From the NCBI RefSeq assembly GCF_032854445.1, contig NC_088302.1, forward strand, positions 57,950,237 through 58,014,236: a stretch of DNA of 64,000 bases. The letters run 5' to 3'. Positions 33,401-46,720 of this stretch are shown one piece after another. Every line of letters begins with the position of its first letter. The stretch's first letter is position 1. The translations under genes and the position numbers were made by a program. Source of the DNA: Liolophura sinensis (Eukaryota > Mollusca > Polyplacophora > Chitonida > Chitonidae). The notes below the pieces were generated by a model. That model saw only the letters and a program-made list of their open reading frames with translations, was not told where the DNA came from and searched no databases.

Positions 33401-34865
33401 GGAGTGGTCTGATTTAGCATGGCACTAATGACCTTGCTGTTTGAGTGGTCTGATTTGGCATTCCACTAATGATTTTACTGCCGGAGAGGCCTGATTTAGC
33501 ATTCCGCTAATGACTTTACTGCCGGAGTGGTCTGATTCAGCATGGCACTAATGACTTTACAGCTGGAGTGGTCTGATTTAGCATTCCACTAATGACCTTT
33601 ACTGCTGGAGTGGTCTGATTTAGCATTCCCCTAATGACTTTACTGCTGGAATGGTCTGATTTAGCATTCCACTAATGACTTTACAGCTGGAGTGGTCTGA
33701 TTTAGCATTCCACTAATGACTTTACTGCCGGAGTGGTCTGATTTAGCATGGCACTAATGACTTTACAGCTGGAGTGGTCTGATTTAGCATTCCACTAATG
33801 ACTTTACTGAAGGAGTGGTCTGATTTAGCATTCCGCTAATGACTTTACTGCTGGAATGGTCTGATTTAGCATTCCACTAATGACTTTACAGCTGGAGTGG
33901 TCTGATTTAGCATTCCACTAATGACTTTACTGCTGGTGTGGTCTGATTTAGCATGGCACTAATGACTTTACTGCTGGAGTGGTCTGATTTAGCATTCCAC
34001 TAATGACTTTACTGAAGGAGTGGTCTGATTTAGCATTCCGCTAATGACTTTACTGCTGGAATGGTCTGATTTAGCATTCCACTAATGACTTTACAGCTGG
34101 TGTGGTCTGATTTGCATTCCACTAATGACTTTACTGCCAGAGTGGTCTGATTTAGCATGGCACTAATGACTTTACCGCTGGAGTGGTCTGATTTAGCATT
34201 CCACTAATGACTTTACTGAAGGAGTGGTATGATTTAGCATTCCGCTAATGACTTTACAGCTGGAGTGGTCTGATTTAGCATGGCACTAATGACTTTACTG
34301 CTGGAGTGGTCTGATTTAGCATGGCACTAATGACTTTACTGCTGGAGTGGTCTGATTTAGCATTCCGCTAATGACTTTACTGAAGGAGTGGTCTGATTTG
34401 GCATGGCATTAATGACTTTACTGCTGGAATGGTCTGATTTAGCATTCCACTAATGACTTTACTGCTGGAGTGGTCTGATTTGGATGGCACTAATGACTTT
34501 ACTGCTGGAGTGGTCTGATTTGGCATGGCACTAATGACTTTACTGCTGGAGTGGTCTGATTTGGCATGGCACTAATGACTTTACTGCTGGAGTGGTCTGA
34601 TTTGGCATGGCACTAATGACTTTACTGCTGGAGTGGTCTGATTTAGCATGGCACTAATGACTTTACTGCTGGAGTGGTCTGATTTGGCATTGCATTAGAG
34701 ACTTGTTTCCTGATTGGCTTGATTGGGTGCTGCACTAATGACTCTGAGTGGTCTGATTCAGTGCTGTACTAATGACTGAGTGGCCTGATTCAGTGCTGTA
34801 TTAATGACTCTGAGTGGTGTGACTCAGCGCTGCACTTGTGACTTTGCTGCCTGAATGGTCTGATT

Positions 34866-35124
34866 GGGGGCCTCCGTGGCTCAGTTGGTTAGCACACTAG
34901 CACAGCGTAATGACCCAGGAGTCTCTCACCAATGTGGACGCTGTGAGTTCAAGTTCAGCTCATGCTGGCTTCCTCTCCTTCCGTAAGTGGGAAGGTCTGA
35001 CAGCTGCCTGGTCGTGGGTTTCCCCCGGGCTGTGCCCGTTTTCCACCCACCATAATGCTTACTGCCGTCGTATAAGTGAAATATTCTTCAGTACGGCGTA
35101 AAACAAATCAAATAAATAAATAAA
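34866..35124 (+). mobile_element. Full-length tRNA-derived SINE, copy 1, inside the satellite
   Basis: The head has a Pol III A box (TGGCTCAGTTGG, 34877-34888) and a B-box-like GAGTTCAAGTTC (34945-34956). The conserved body has GTAAGTGGGAAGGTCTG and GTATAAGTGAAATATTCTTC, and the tail is AATAAATAAATAAA. TGAATGGTCTGATT, a satellite unit segment, flanks it at 34852-34865 and 35125-35138. Confidence 0.9.
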
Positions 35125-38100
35125 TGAATGGTCTGATTCAGGGCCGCACTAGTGATTTAACTGCCCAATTGGTCTGATTCACCGCTGCACTAGTGACTTA
35201 GCTGCCCAATTGGTCTGATTTAGTATTATACTAGTGACTTAGCTGCCCAATTGGTCTGATTTAGCACTGCACTAGTGGCTTTACTGCTGGAAGTGGTCTC
35301 ATTCAGCGCTGCACTAGTGACTTTGCTACCTGAGTGGCCTGATTTAGCACTGCACTGGTGACTATGCTGCCTGAGTGGTCTGATTTAGCACTGCACTAGT
35401 GACTTAGCTGCCCAATTGGTCTGATTCAGAGCTGCACTAGTGACTGTGCTGCCTGAGTGGTCTGATTTAGCACTGCACTAGTGACTTAGCTGCCTGAGTG
35501 GTCTGATTTAGCACTGCACTAGTGATTTTGCTGCCTGAGTGGTCTGATTTAGCACTGCACTAGTGACTTTGCTGCCCGAGTGGCCTGATTTAGCACTGCA
35601 CTAGTGACTTTGCTCCCTGAGTGGTCTGATTTAGCACTGCACTAGTGACTGTGCTGCCCGAGTGGCCTAATTTAGGACTGCACTAGTGACTATGGTGCCC
35701 AAGTGGTCTGATTCAGCGCTGCACTAGTGACTTTGCTACCTGAGTGGCCTGATTTAGCACTGCACTGGTGACTATGCTGCCTGAGTGGTCTGATTTAGCA
35801 CTGCACTAGTGACTTAGCTGCCCAATTGGTCTGATTCAGAGCTTCACTAGTGACTGTGCTGCCTGAGTGGTCTGATTTAGCACTGCACTAGTGACTTACC
35901 TACCCAATTGGTCTGATTCAGAGCTGCACTAGTGACTATGCTGCCTGAGTGGTCTGATTTAGCACTGCACTAGTGACCTTGCTGCCTGAGTGGTCTGATT
36001 TAGCGCTGCACTAGTGACTGTGCTGTCTGAGTGGTCTGATTTAGCACTGCACTAGTGACTTTGCTGCCTGAGTGGTCTGATTTAGCACTGCACTAGTGAC
36101 TATGCTGCCCAATTGGTCTGATTCAGAGCTGCACTAGTGACTGTGCTGCCTGAGTGGTCTGATTTAGCACTGCACTAGTGACTTTGCTGCCTGAGTGGTC
36201 TGATTTAGCACTGCACTAGTGACTATGCTGCCCAATTGGTCTGATTCAGAGCTGCACTAGTGACTTAGCTGAACAATTGGTCTGATTCAGCGCTGCACTA
36301 GTGACTTTGCTGCCCGAGTGGTCTGATTAGCACTGCACTAGTGACTGTGCTGCCTGAGTGGTCTGATTAGCACTGCACTAGTGACTGTGCTGCCTGAGTG
36401 ATCTGATTTAGTACTGCACTAGTGACAGTGCTGCCTGAGTGCTCTGATTTAGCACTGCACTAGTGACTTTGCTGCCCGAGTGGTCTGATTAGCACTGCAC
36501 TAGTGACTGTGCTGCCTGAGTGGTCTGATTAGCACTGCACTAGTGACTGTGCTGCCTGAGTGATCTGATTTAGTACTGCACTAGTGACAGTGCTGCCTGA
36601 GTGATCTGATTTAGCACTGCACTAGTGACTTAGCTACCCAGTTGGTCTGATTCAGAGCTGCACTAGTGACTTTGCTGCCCGAGTGGCCTGATTTAGCACT
36701 GCACTAATGACTATGCTGCCTGAGTGATCTGATTTATCACTGCACTAGTGACTTAGCTGCCCAATTGGTCTAATTCAGCGCTACACTAGTGACTGTGCTG
36801 CCTGAGTGGTCTGATGAGCACTGCACTAGTGACTGTGCTGCCTGAGTGGTCTGATTTAGTACTGCACTAGTGACAGTGCTGCCTGAGTGGTCTGATTTAG
36901 CACTGCAGTAGTGACTTTGCTGTCTGAGTGGTCTGATGAGCACTGCACTAGTGACTGTGCTGCCTGAGTGGTCTGATGAGCACTGCACTAGTGACTGTGC
37001 TGCTCGAGTGGTCTGATTTAGTACTGCACTAGTGACAGTGCTGCCTGAGTGGTCTGATTTAGCACTGCACTAGTGACTGTGCTGCCTGAGTGGTCCAATT
37101 TAGCACTGCACTAGTGACTGTGCTGCCTGAGTGGTCTGATTTAGCACTGCACTAGTGATAGGGCTGCCTGAGTGGTCTGATTCAGCGCTGCACTAGTGAC
37201 TGTGCTGCCTGAGTGCTCTGATTTAGCGCTGCACTAATGGCTTTGCTGCCCGAGTGGCCTGATTTAGCACTGCACTAGTGACTGTGCTGCCTGAGTGGCC
37301 TGATTTAGAACTGCACTAGTGACTTTGCTGCCTGAGTGGTCTGATTTAGCACTGCACTAGTGACTGTGCTGCCCGAGTGGTCTGATTTAGCAATGCACTA
37401 GAGGCTTTGCTGCCCCAGTGGCCTGATTTCGCACTCCACTAGTGACTGTGCTGCCTGAGTGATCTGATTTAGTACTGCACTAGTGACTTTGCTGCCTGAG
37501 TGTTCTGATTTAGCACTGCACTAGTGACTGTGCTGCCTGAGTGGTCTAATTTTCGCACTGCACTAGTGACTGTGCTGCCTGAGTGATCTGATTTAGCATT
37601 GCACTAGTGACTTAGCTAAACAATTGGTCTGATTCAACGCTGCACTAGTAACTTTGTTGCCCGAGTGGACTGATTTAGCACTGCACTAGTGACTTTGCTG
37701 CCTGAGTGGTCTGATTTAGCACTGCACTAGTGACTTAGCTGCCCAATTGGTCTGATTTAGCACTGCACTAGTGACTGTTCTGCCTGAGTGGTCTGATTTA
37801 GCTCTGCACTAGTGACTTAGCTGAACAATTGGTCTGATTCAGCGCTGCACTAGTGACTTTGCTGCCCGAATGGACTGATTTAGCACTGCACTAGTGACTT
37901 TGCTCCCTGAGTGGTCTGATTTAGCACTGCACTAGTGACTTAGCTGCCCAATTGGCCTAATTCAGCGCTACACTAGTGACTGTGCTGCCTGAGTGGTCTG
38001 ATTTAGCACTGCACTAGTGACTGTGCTGCCTGAGTGATCTGCTTTAGTACTGCACTAGTGACAGTGCTGCCTGAGTGGTCTGATTTAGCACTGCACTAGT

Positions 38101-41100
38101 GACTGTGCTGCCTGAGTGGTCTGATTTAGCACTGCACTGGTGACTGTGCTCCCTGAGTGGTCTGATTTAGCACTGCACTAGTGATAGGGCTGCCTGAGTG
38201 GTCTGATTCAGTGCTGCACTAGTGACTGTGCTGCCTGAGTGCTCTGATTTAGCGCTGCACTAATGGCTTTGCTGCCCGAGTGGCCTGATTTAGCACTGCA
38301 CTAGTGACTTTGCTGCCCAATTGGTCTGATTTAGCACTGCACTAGTGACTGTGCTGCCTGGGTGGTCTGATTTAGCACTGCACTAGTGACTTCGCTGTCC
38401 GAGTGGTCTGATTTAGCGCTGCACTAGTGGCTTTGCTGCCCCAGTGGCCTGATTTCGCACTGCACTAGTGAGTGTGCTGTCTGAGTGGCCTGATTTAGCA
38501 CTGCAGTAGTGACTTTGCTGCCTGAGTGGTCTGATTTAGCACTGCACTAGTGATTGTGCTGCCTGAGTGGTCTGATTTAGCACTGCACAAGTGACTTTGC
38601 TGCCTGAGTGGTCTGATTCACCGCTGCACTAGTGACTGTGCTGCCTGAGTGCTCTGATTTAGCGCTGCACTAGTGGCTTTGCTGCCCGAGTGGCCTGATT
38701 TAGCACTGCACTAGTGACTGGGCTGCGTCAGTGGCCTGATTTAGCACTGCACTAGTGACTTTGCTGTCTGAGTGGTTTGATTTAGCACTGCACTAGTGAC
38801 TTTACTGCCCAATTGATCTGATTTAGCACTGCACTAGTGACTATGCTGCCTGAGTGGTCTGATTTAGAACTGCACTAGTGACTTTGCTGCCTGAGTGGTC
38901 TGATTTAGCACTGCACTAGTGACTATGCTGCCTGAGTTGTCAGATTTAGCACTGCTAAATCAGACCAATTGGTGACTATGCTGCCTGAGTGGTCTGATTT
39001 AGCACTGCACTAGTGACTATGCTGCCTGAGTGGTCTGATTTAGCACTGCACTAGTGACTATGCTGCCTGAGTGGTCTGATTTACCACTGCACTAGTGACT
39101 ATGCTGCCCAGTTGGTCTGATTTAGCACTGCACTAGTGACTGTGCTGCCTGAGTGGTCTGATTTAGCACTGCACCAGTGACTGTGCTGCCCCAGTGGTCT
39201 GATTTAGCACTGCACTAGTGACTATGCTGCCCAGTTGGTCTGATTTAGCACTGCATTAGTGACTATGCTGCCTGAGTGGTCTGATTTAGCGCTGCACTAG
39301 TGGCTTTGCTGCCCGAGTGGCCAGATTTAGCACTGCACTAGTGACTGGGCTGCCTCAGTGGCCTGATTTAGCACTGCACTAGTGACTTTGCTGCCTCAGT
39401 GGCCTGATTTAGCACTGCACTAGTGACTTTGCTGCCCGAGTGGCCTGATTTAGCACTGCACTAGTGACTATGCTGCCTGAGTGGTCAGATTTAGCACTGC
39501 TAAATCAGACCAATTGGTGACTATGCTGCCTGAGTGGTCTGATTTAGCACTGCACTAGTGACTATGCTGCCTGAGTGGCCTGATTTAGCACTGCACTAGT
39601 GACTATGCTGCCTGAGTGGTCTGATTTAGCACTGCACTAGTGACTTTGCTGCGTGAGTGGTCTGATTTAGCACTGCACTAGTGACTTTGCTGCCTTAGTG
39701 GTCTGATTTAGCACTGCACTAGTGACTGTGCTGCCTGAGTGGTCTGATTTACCACTGCACTAGTGACTTTGCTGCTTGAGTGGTTTGATTCAGCGGTGCA
39801 TTAGTGACTTTGCTGCCTGAGTGGCCTGATTTAGCACTGCACTGGTGACTATGCTGCCTGAGTGTTTTGATTCAGCGTTGCATTAGTGCCTTTGCTGCCT
39901 GAGTGGCCTGATTTAGCACTGCACTGGTGACTATGCTGCCTGAGTGGTCCTGATTTAGCACTGCACTGGTGACTTAGCTACCCAATCGGTCTGATTGAGT
40001 GCTGTACTAATGACTTTGCTGTTTGAGTAGTCTGATTTAGCATGGCACTAATGATTTTACTGCCGGAGTGGCCTGATTTAGCAATCCGCTAATGACTTTA
40101 CTGCTGGAGTGGTCTGATTTAGCATGGCACTAATGACTTTACTACTGGAGTGGTCTGATTTAGCATTCCACTAATGACTTTACAGCTGGAGTGGTCTGAT
40201 TTAGCATTCCACTAATGACTTTACTGCTGGAGTGGTCTGATTTAGCATGGCACTAATGATTTTACTGCCGGAGTGGCCTGATTTAGCATTCCGCTAATGA
40301 CTTTACTGCTGAAATGGTCTGATTTAGCATTCCACTAATGACTTTACTGCTGGAGTGGTGTGATTTGGCATTCCACTAATGACTTTACAGCTGGAGTGGT
40401 CTGATTTAGCATTCCACTAATGACTTTACAGCTGGAGTGGTCAGATTTGGCTTTCCACTAATGACTTTACTGCTGGAGTGGTGTGATTTGGCATTCCACT
40501 AATGACTTTACAGCTGGAGTGGTCTGATTTAGCATTCCACTAATGACTTTACAGCTGGAGTAATCAGATTTGGCTTTCCACTAATGACTTTACTGCTGGA
40601 GTGGTCTGATTTGGCATTCCACTAATGACTTTGCTGTTTGAGTTGTCTGATTTACCATTCCACTAATTATTTTACAACTGGAGTGGTCTGATTCAGCATT
40701 GCACTTGTGGCTTTACTGCTGGAGTGGTCTGATTTAGCATTCCACTAATGACTTTACTGTTGGAGTGGTCTGATTTAGCATTCCACTAATGACTTTACTG
40801 CTGGAGAGGTCTGATTTGGCATGGCACTGATGACTTTACCTCCTGAGTGGTGTGATTTAGCATGGCACTAATGACTTTACTGCTGGAGTGGTGTGATTTA
40901 TCATTCCACCAATGACTTTACTGCCGGAGTGGTCTGATTTAGCATTCCGCTAATGACTTTACTGCTGGAATGGTCTGATTTAGCATTCCACTAATGACTT
41001 TACTGCTGGAATGGTCTGATTTAACATTCCTCTCGTGACTTTACTGCTGGAGTGTTCTGATTTGGCACGGCACTAATGACTTTACTGCTGGAGTGGTGTG

Positions 41101-41774
41101 ATTTGGCATTCCACTAATGACTTTACTGCTGGAGTGGTCTGATTTAGCATTCCGCTAATGACTTTACAGCTGGAGTGGTCTGATTTGGCATTCCACTAAT
41201 GACTTTACTGCTGGAGTGGTCTGATTTAGCATTCCACTAATGACTTTACTGCTGGAGTGGTCTGATTTGGCTTTCCACTAATGACTTTACTGCTGGAGTG
41301 GTCTGATTTAGCATGGCACTAATGACTTTACTGCTGGAGTGGTCTGATTTAGCATGGCACTAATGACTTTACTGCTGGAGTGGTCTGATTTGGCACGGCA
41401 CTAATGACTTTACTGCTGGAGTAGTCTGATTTGGTATTCCACTAATTACTTTACTGCTGGAGTGGTCTGATTTGGCATGGCACTAATGACTTTACTGCTG
41501 GAGTGGTCTGATTTGGCATGGCACTAATGACTTTACTGCTGGAGTGGTCTGATTTAGCATGGCACTAATGACTTTACTGCTGGAGTGGTCTGATTTGGCA
41601 TTGCATTAGAGACTTGCTTCCTGATTGGCTTGATTGGGTGCTGCACTAATGACTCTGAGTGGTCTGATTCAGTGCTGTACTAATGACTGAGTGGCCTGAT
41701 TCAGTGCTGTATTAATGACTCTGAGTGGTGTGACTCAGCGCTGCACTAGTGACTGCTGCCTGAATGGTCTGATT

Positions 41775-42035
41775 GGGGGCCTCCGTGGCTCAGTTGGTTA
41801 GCACACTAGCACAGCGTAATGACCCAGGAGTCTCTCACCAATGTGGACGCTGTGAGTTCAAGTTCAGCTCATGCTGGCTTCCTCTCCGGCCGTAAGTGGG
41901 AAGGTCTGTCAGCTGCCTTGTCGTGGGTTTTCCCCTGGGCTGTGCCCCGGTTTTCACCCACCATAATGCTTACCGCTGTCGTATAAGTGAAATATTCTTC
42001 AGTACGGCGTAAAACAAATCAAATAAATCAATAAA
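41775..42035 (+). mobile_element. Full-length tRNA-derived SINE, copy 2, same insertion as copy 1
   Basis: Same element, same flanking duplication (TGAATGGTCTGATT at 41761-41774 and 42036-42049), and the same irregular satellite units on both sides as the copy at 34866. A shared integration site means the copies arose by duplication of the array segment (offset 6909 bp), not by two insertions. It differs from copy 1 at a few positions, e.g. TCTCCGGCC versus TCTCCTTCC. Confidence 0.9.
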
Positions 42036-45000
42036 TGAATGGTCTGATTCAGGGCTGCACTAGTGATTTAACTGCCCAATTGGTCTGATTCACCGCTGCA
42101 CTAGTGACTTAGCTGCCCAATTGGTCTAATTTAGCACTGCACTAGTGACTTAGCTGCCCAGTTGGCCTGATTTAGCACTGCACTAGTGACTTTGCTGCCT
42201 GAGTGGTCTGATTTAGCACTGCACTAGTGACTTGCTGCCCAAGTGGCCTGATTTAGCACTACACTAGTGACTTTGCTGCCTGAGTGGTCTGATTTAGCAC
42301 TGCACTAGTGACTTTGCTGCCCGAGTGGCCTGATTTAGCACTGCACTTGTGACTATGCTGCCTGAGTGGTCTGATTCAGCGCTGCACTAGTGACTTTGCT
42401 ACCTGAGTGGTCTGATTTAGCACTGCACTAGTGACTATGCTGCCTGAGTGGTCTGATTTAGCATGGCACTAGTGACTTAGCTGCCCAATTGGTCCTGATT
42501 CAGAGCTGCACTAGTGACTGTGCTGCCAGAATGGGTCTGATTTAGCACTGCACTAGTGACTTAGCTACCCAATCGGTCTGATTTAGAGCTGCACTAGTGG
42601 ACTATGCCTGCCTGAGTGGTCTGATCCAGCGCTGCACTAGTGACTTTGCTACCTGAGTGGCCTGATTAGCACTGCATTAGTGACTTTGCTGCCTGAGTGG
42701 TCTGATTTAGCGCTGCACTAGTGACTTAGCTGCCCAATTGGCCTGATTCAGAGCTGCACTAGTGACTTAGCTGCCCAATTGGTCTAATTTAGCACTGCAC
42801 TAGTGACTGTGCTGCCTGAGTGGTCTGATTTAGCACTGCACTAGTGACTGTGCTGCCTGAGTGGCCTGATTTAGCACTGCACTAGTGACTTTGCTCCCTG
42901 AGTGGTCTGATTTAGCACTGCACTAGTGACTGTTCTGCCCAATTGGTCTGATTTAGGACTACACTAGTGACTGTGCTGCCTGAGTGATCTGATTTAGCAC
43001 TGCACTACTGACTTAGCTTCCCAATTGGTCTCATTGAGAGCTGCACTAGTGACTTTGCTGCCCCGAGTGGCTTGATTTAGCACTGCACTAATGACTATGC
43101 TGCCTGAGTAATATGATTTAGCACTGCACTAGTGACTGTGCTGCCTGAGTGGTCTGATGTTGAACTGCACTAGTGATTTTAGCTGCCCAATTGGTCTGAT
43201 TTAAGCACTGCACTAGTGACTTTTCTGCCTGAGTGGCTGATTTATTACTGCACTAGTGACTGTGCTGCCTGAGTGATCTGATTGAGTACTGCACTAGTGA
43301 CTTTGTTGTCCAAATGATCTGATTCAGCACTGCACTAGTGACTTAGCTGCCCAGTTGGTCTGATTTAGCACTGCACTAGTGACTTTGCTGCCTGAGTGGT
43401 CTGAGTTAGCACTGCACTAGTGACTGTGCTGCCTGAGTGCTCTGATTTAGCACTGCAGTAGTGACTGTGCTGCCTGAGTGGTCTGATTTAGCACTGCGAC
43501 TAGTGACAGTGCCTGCCTGAGTGGTCTGATTTAGCGCTGCACTAGTGACTTTGCTGTCTGAGTGGTCTGATTTATCACTGCACTAGTGACTGTGCTGCTT
43601 GAGTGCTCTGATTTAGCACTGCCACTAGTGACTGTGCTGCCTGAGTGGTCTGATTTACAATTGGTCAGATTCGGCTCTGCACTAGTGACTTTGATTTAGT
43701 GCCGCACTAGTGACTATACTGCCTGAGTGGTTTGAGTTAGCACTGCAACTAGTGACTTTGCTGCTCGAGTGGCCTGATTTATCACTGCACTAGTGACTGT
43801 GCTGCCTGAGTGGTCTGATTTAGCACTGCACTACTGACTTTGCTGCTCGAGTGGCCCTGATTTATCACTGCACTAGTGACTGTGATGCCTGAGTGGTCTG
43901 ATTTAGCACTGCACTAGTGACTTTGCTGCCTGAGTGGCCTGATTTATCACTACACTAGTGACTGTGCTGCCTGAGTGGTCTGATTTAGCACTGCACTAGT
44001 GGCTTTGCTGCCCGAATGGTCTGATTTAGTGCTGCACTAATGATTATGCTGCCTGAGTGGTCTGATTTAGCACTGCACTAGTGACTGTGCTGCCTGAGTG
44101 GTCTGATTTAGCACTGCACTAGTGACTTTGCTGCCTGAGTGGGTCTGATTTAGCACTGCACTAGTGACTGTTCTGCCTGAGTGTATGATTTAGGACTGCA
44201 CTAGTGACTTAGCTGCCCAGTTTTTCTGATTCAGAGCTGCACTTCCGACTCGGCAGCCTGAGTGGTCTGATTTTAGCACTGCACTGGTGACTGTGCTGCT
44301 GAGTGTCTGATTAGCACTGCACTGGTGACTGTGCTGCTGAATGGTCTGATTTAGGCACTGCACTGGTGACTGTGCTGCATGAGTGGTCGTTTTTAGCACT
44401 GCACTGGTGACTGTGCTGCCGGAGTGGTCTGATTAGCACTGCACTAGTGGCTTTGCATTTTGAGTTGTGTGATTCAGCACTGCACTAGTGACTTTGCTGC
44501 CTGAGTGATCTGATTTAGCGCTGCACTAGTGACTTTGCTGCCTGAGTGGTCTGATTTAGCACTGCACTAGTGACTGTTCTGCCTGAGTGGTCTGATTTAC
44601 CACTGCACTAGTGACTGTGCTTCCTGAGTGGTTTGATTCAGCGTTGCACCAGTGACTTTGCTGCCTGAGTGGCTCTGATTTAGCACTGCACTAGTGACTG
44701 TGCTGCCTGAGTGGTCTGATTTAGCACTGCACTAGTGACTGTGCTGCCTGAGTGCTCTGATTTAGCACTGCACTAGTGACTGTGCTGCCTGAGTGGTCTG
44801 ATTTACAATTGGTCAGATTCGGCTCTGCACTAGTGACTTTGATTTAGTGCCGCACTAGTGACTATACTGCCTGAGTGGTTTGAGTTAGCAACTGCACTAG
44901 TGACTTTGCTGCTCGAGTGGCCTGATTTATCACTGCACTAGTGACTGTGCTGCCTGAGTGGTCTGATTTAGCACTGCACTACTGACTTTGCTGCTCGAGT

Positions 45001-45094
45001 GGCCTGATTTATCACTGCACTAGTGACTGTGATGCCTGAGTGTCTGATTTAGCACTGCACTGGTGACTTTGCTGCCTGAGTGGCCTGATTTATC

Positions 45095-45294
45095 NNNNNN
45101 NNNNNNNNNNNNNNNNNNNNNNNNNNNNNNNNNNNNNNNNNNNNNNNNNNNNNNNNNNNNNNNNNNNNNNNNNNNNNNNNNNNNNNNNNNNNNNNNNNNN
45201 NNNNNNNNNNNNNNNNNNNNNNNNNNNNNNNNNNNNNNNNNNNNNNNNNNNNNNNNNNNNNNNNNNNNNNNNNNNNNNNNNNNNNNNNNNNNNN
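45095..45294. other. Assembly gap, 200 N
   Basis: A run of exactly 200 N between the 41-bp satellite and unique DNA; the round length suggests a placeholder, so the real distance is unknown. The nearby 82-122-codon open frames are made of N and mean nothing. Confidence 1.
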
Positions 45295-45389
45295 CAATGG
45301 GTGCCCTTAAGTGACACCTCTTTAAACCGTGCCTGATCTCCATTTTTACCTGCCACTTACCTGGAGCATTGTTTTGTGTAATTCTCAAG

Positions 45390-45448
45390 GTGACAAAAGA
45401 TGCGGCTCACACATCTTACCAGACAAGGAGGCACTGCGAGCTATCCAG
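45390..45448 (+). CDS. Possible internal exon of an unidentified gene
   Basis: The acceptor TTTTGTGTAATTCTCAAG and the donor GTAAGG (45449) bound 59 bp. In one frame (entering in phase 2, leaving in phase 0) it reads DKRCGSHILPDKEALRAIQ. It sits just after the gap, in the first unique DNA. It is phase compatible with the candidate terminal exon at 61313. No family recognised. Confidence 0.3.
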
Positions 45449-45499
45449 GTAAGGTTATCCTATTTGTGGTTATGTTACATATAAATCTGTTAGCAGGCA

Positions 45500-46085
45500 A
45501 TTATGTAGATTAGTCAGTTAACAACTGCGATGTAGGTTAGTCATTTAGCAAGCTGCAATGTAGATTAGTCATTTAGCAGACTGTGATGTAGATTAGTCAG
45601 TGAGCAAGCTGCCATGTAGAGTATTCAGTCAGAGGCTGTGATGTAGATTAGTCAGCACACTGTGATGTAGATTAGTCAGCAGGCTGTGATGTAGATTAGT
45701 CAGTTAGCAGGCTGTGGTGTAGTTTAGTCAGCAGGCTGTGATGAACATTAGTCAGCAGGCTGTGATGTATAGTAGTCAATTAGGTGGCTGTGATATATAT
45801 GAGTTAGCAGGCTGTGTTGTATATTAGTCAGCTAGCAGGCTGTGATATATATGAGTTAGTTAGCAGGCAGTGTTGTATATTAGTCAGTTAGCAGGCTGTG
45901 ATGTATGTATGTTAGCAGGCTGTATTGGATATTAGTTAGCAGTTATTGAAGTATGTACATCAGTTAGCAGCCTATGAAGTATATTAGTCAATTAACAGGC
46001 TGTGAAGTATATTAGTCAGTTAGCAGGCTATGTTGTATAGTAGTCAGCTGTCTGTGATGTATATTTGTCTATTAGCAGACTGTGA
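45500..46085. repeat. Diverged tandem array of about 28 bp
   Basis: About 18 degenerate units with GTTAGCAGGCTGTGATGTAG and ATTAGTCA. Unit length varies from about 20 to 38 bp. Confidence 0.8.
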
Positions 46086-46099
46086 TGTATATTTGGCCG

Positions 46100-46720
46100 G
46101 GAATGTCTATTAGCAGACTATGAAGTATATTTGGCCGGGAATGATCATACACTATTGAAACCTGGCGGACAGGAATAGTCATCACTTAATGAAACCTGGT
46201 GGCCAGGAAAGTCATGCAGTTAATGAAATGTGGCTGACAGGAATAATGCACTTAATGAAACCTGGTGGCCAGGAATAGTCATGCAATTAATGAAACCTGG
46301 TGGTCAGGAATAGTCATGCAATTAATGAAATGTGGCTGACAGAAATAGTCATGCACTTAATGAAACCTGGTGGCCAGGAATAGTCATGCACTTAGTAAAA
46401 CATGGTGGCCAGGAATAGTCTATGCACTTAATGAAACCTGGCAGATAGGAATAGTCATGCACTTAGTGAAATGTGACAACCAGAAATAGTCATGCAATTA
46501 ATAAAACTTGGCAGACAGGAATAGGCATACAATTATTGAAACCTGGTGGCCAGGAATAGTCATGCACTTAATGAAACCTGGTGGCCAGGAATAGTCATGC
46601 ACTTAATGAAACCTGGTGGACAGAAATAGTCATGCACTCAATGAAACCTGGTGGCCGGGAGTGATCATGCAATTAATGAAACCTGGTGGCCAGGAATAGT
46701 CATACACTTAATGAAACCAA
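46100..46720. repeat. 35-bp tandem array
   Basis: About 17 units with core TCATGCACTTAATGAAACCT followed by GGTGGCCAGGAATAG. It directly follows the preceding array. 46720-47130 is unique with nothing supported. Confidence 0.9.

Larger units (their letters stand above)
30711..45094. repeat. 14.4-kb satellite of a 41-bp unit (about 340 units), three unit families
   Basis: All units share CTGATT(T/C)AG(C/T)...CTAGTGACTTTGCTG or ...CTAATGACTTTACTG, then GAGTGGT. Family A (30780-31045, 42 bp, GGAAGTGG) starts the array. Family B (ATTCCACTAATGACTTTACT) fills 31045-34700 and again 40000-41610. Family C (ACTGCACTAGTGACTTTGCT) fills 35139-40000 and 42050-45094. Each B-to-C change passes through the same short irregular stretch and a SINE. 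A SpeI site (ACTAGT) lies in most C units. The array runs into the assembly gap, so its end is unknown. No coding frame survives. Confidence 0.97.

Noticed and set aside
34877-34956. tRNA gene (A and B boxes)
   Set aside because: The A and B boxes belong to the head of a SINE with a target-site duplication and a conserved tail; no cloverleaf with a usable anticodon arm is evident.
30711-45094. Regularly spaced repeats resembling a CRISPR array
   Set aside because: Units are contiguous with no unique spacers, and the DNA is clearly eukaryotic (introns, SINEs).
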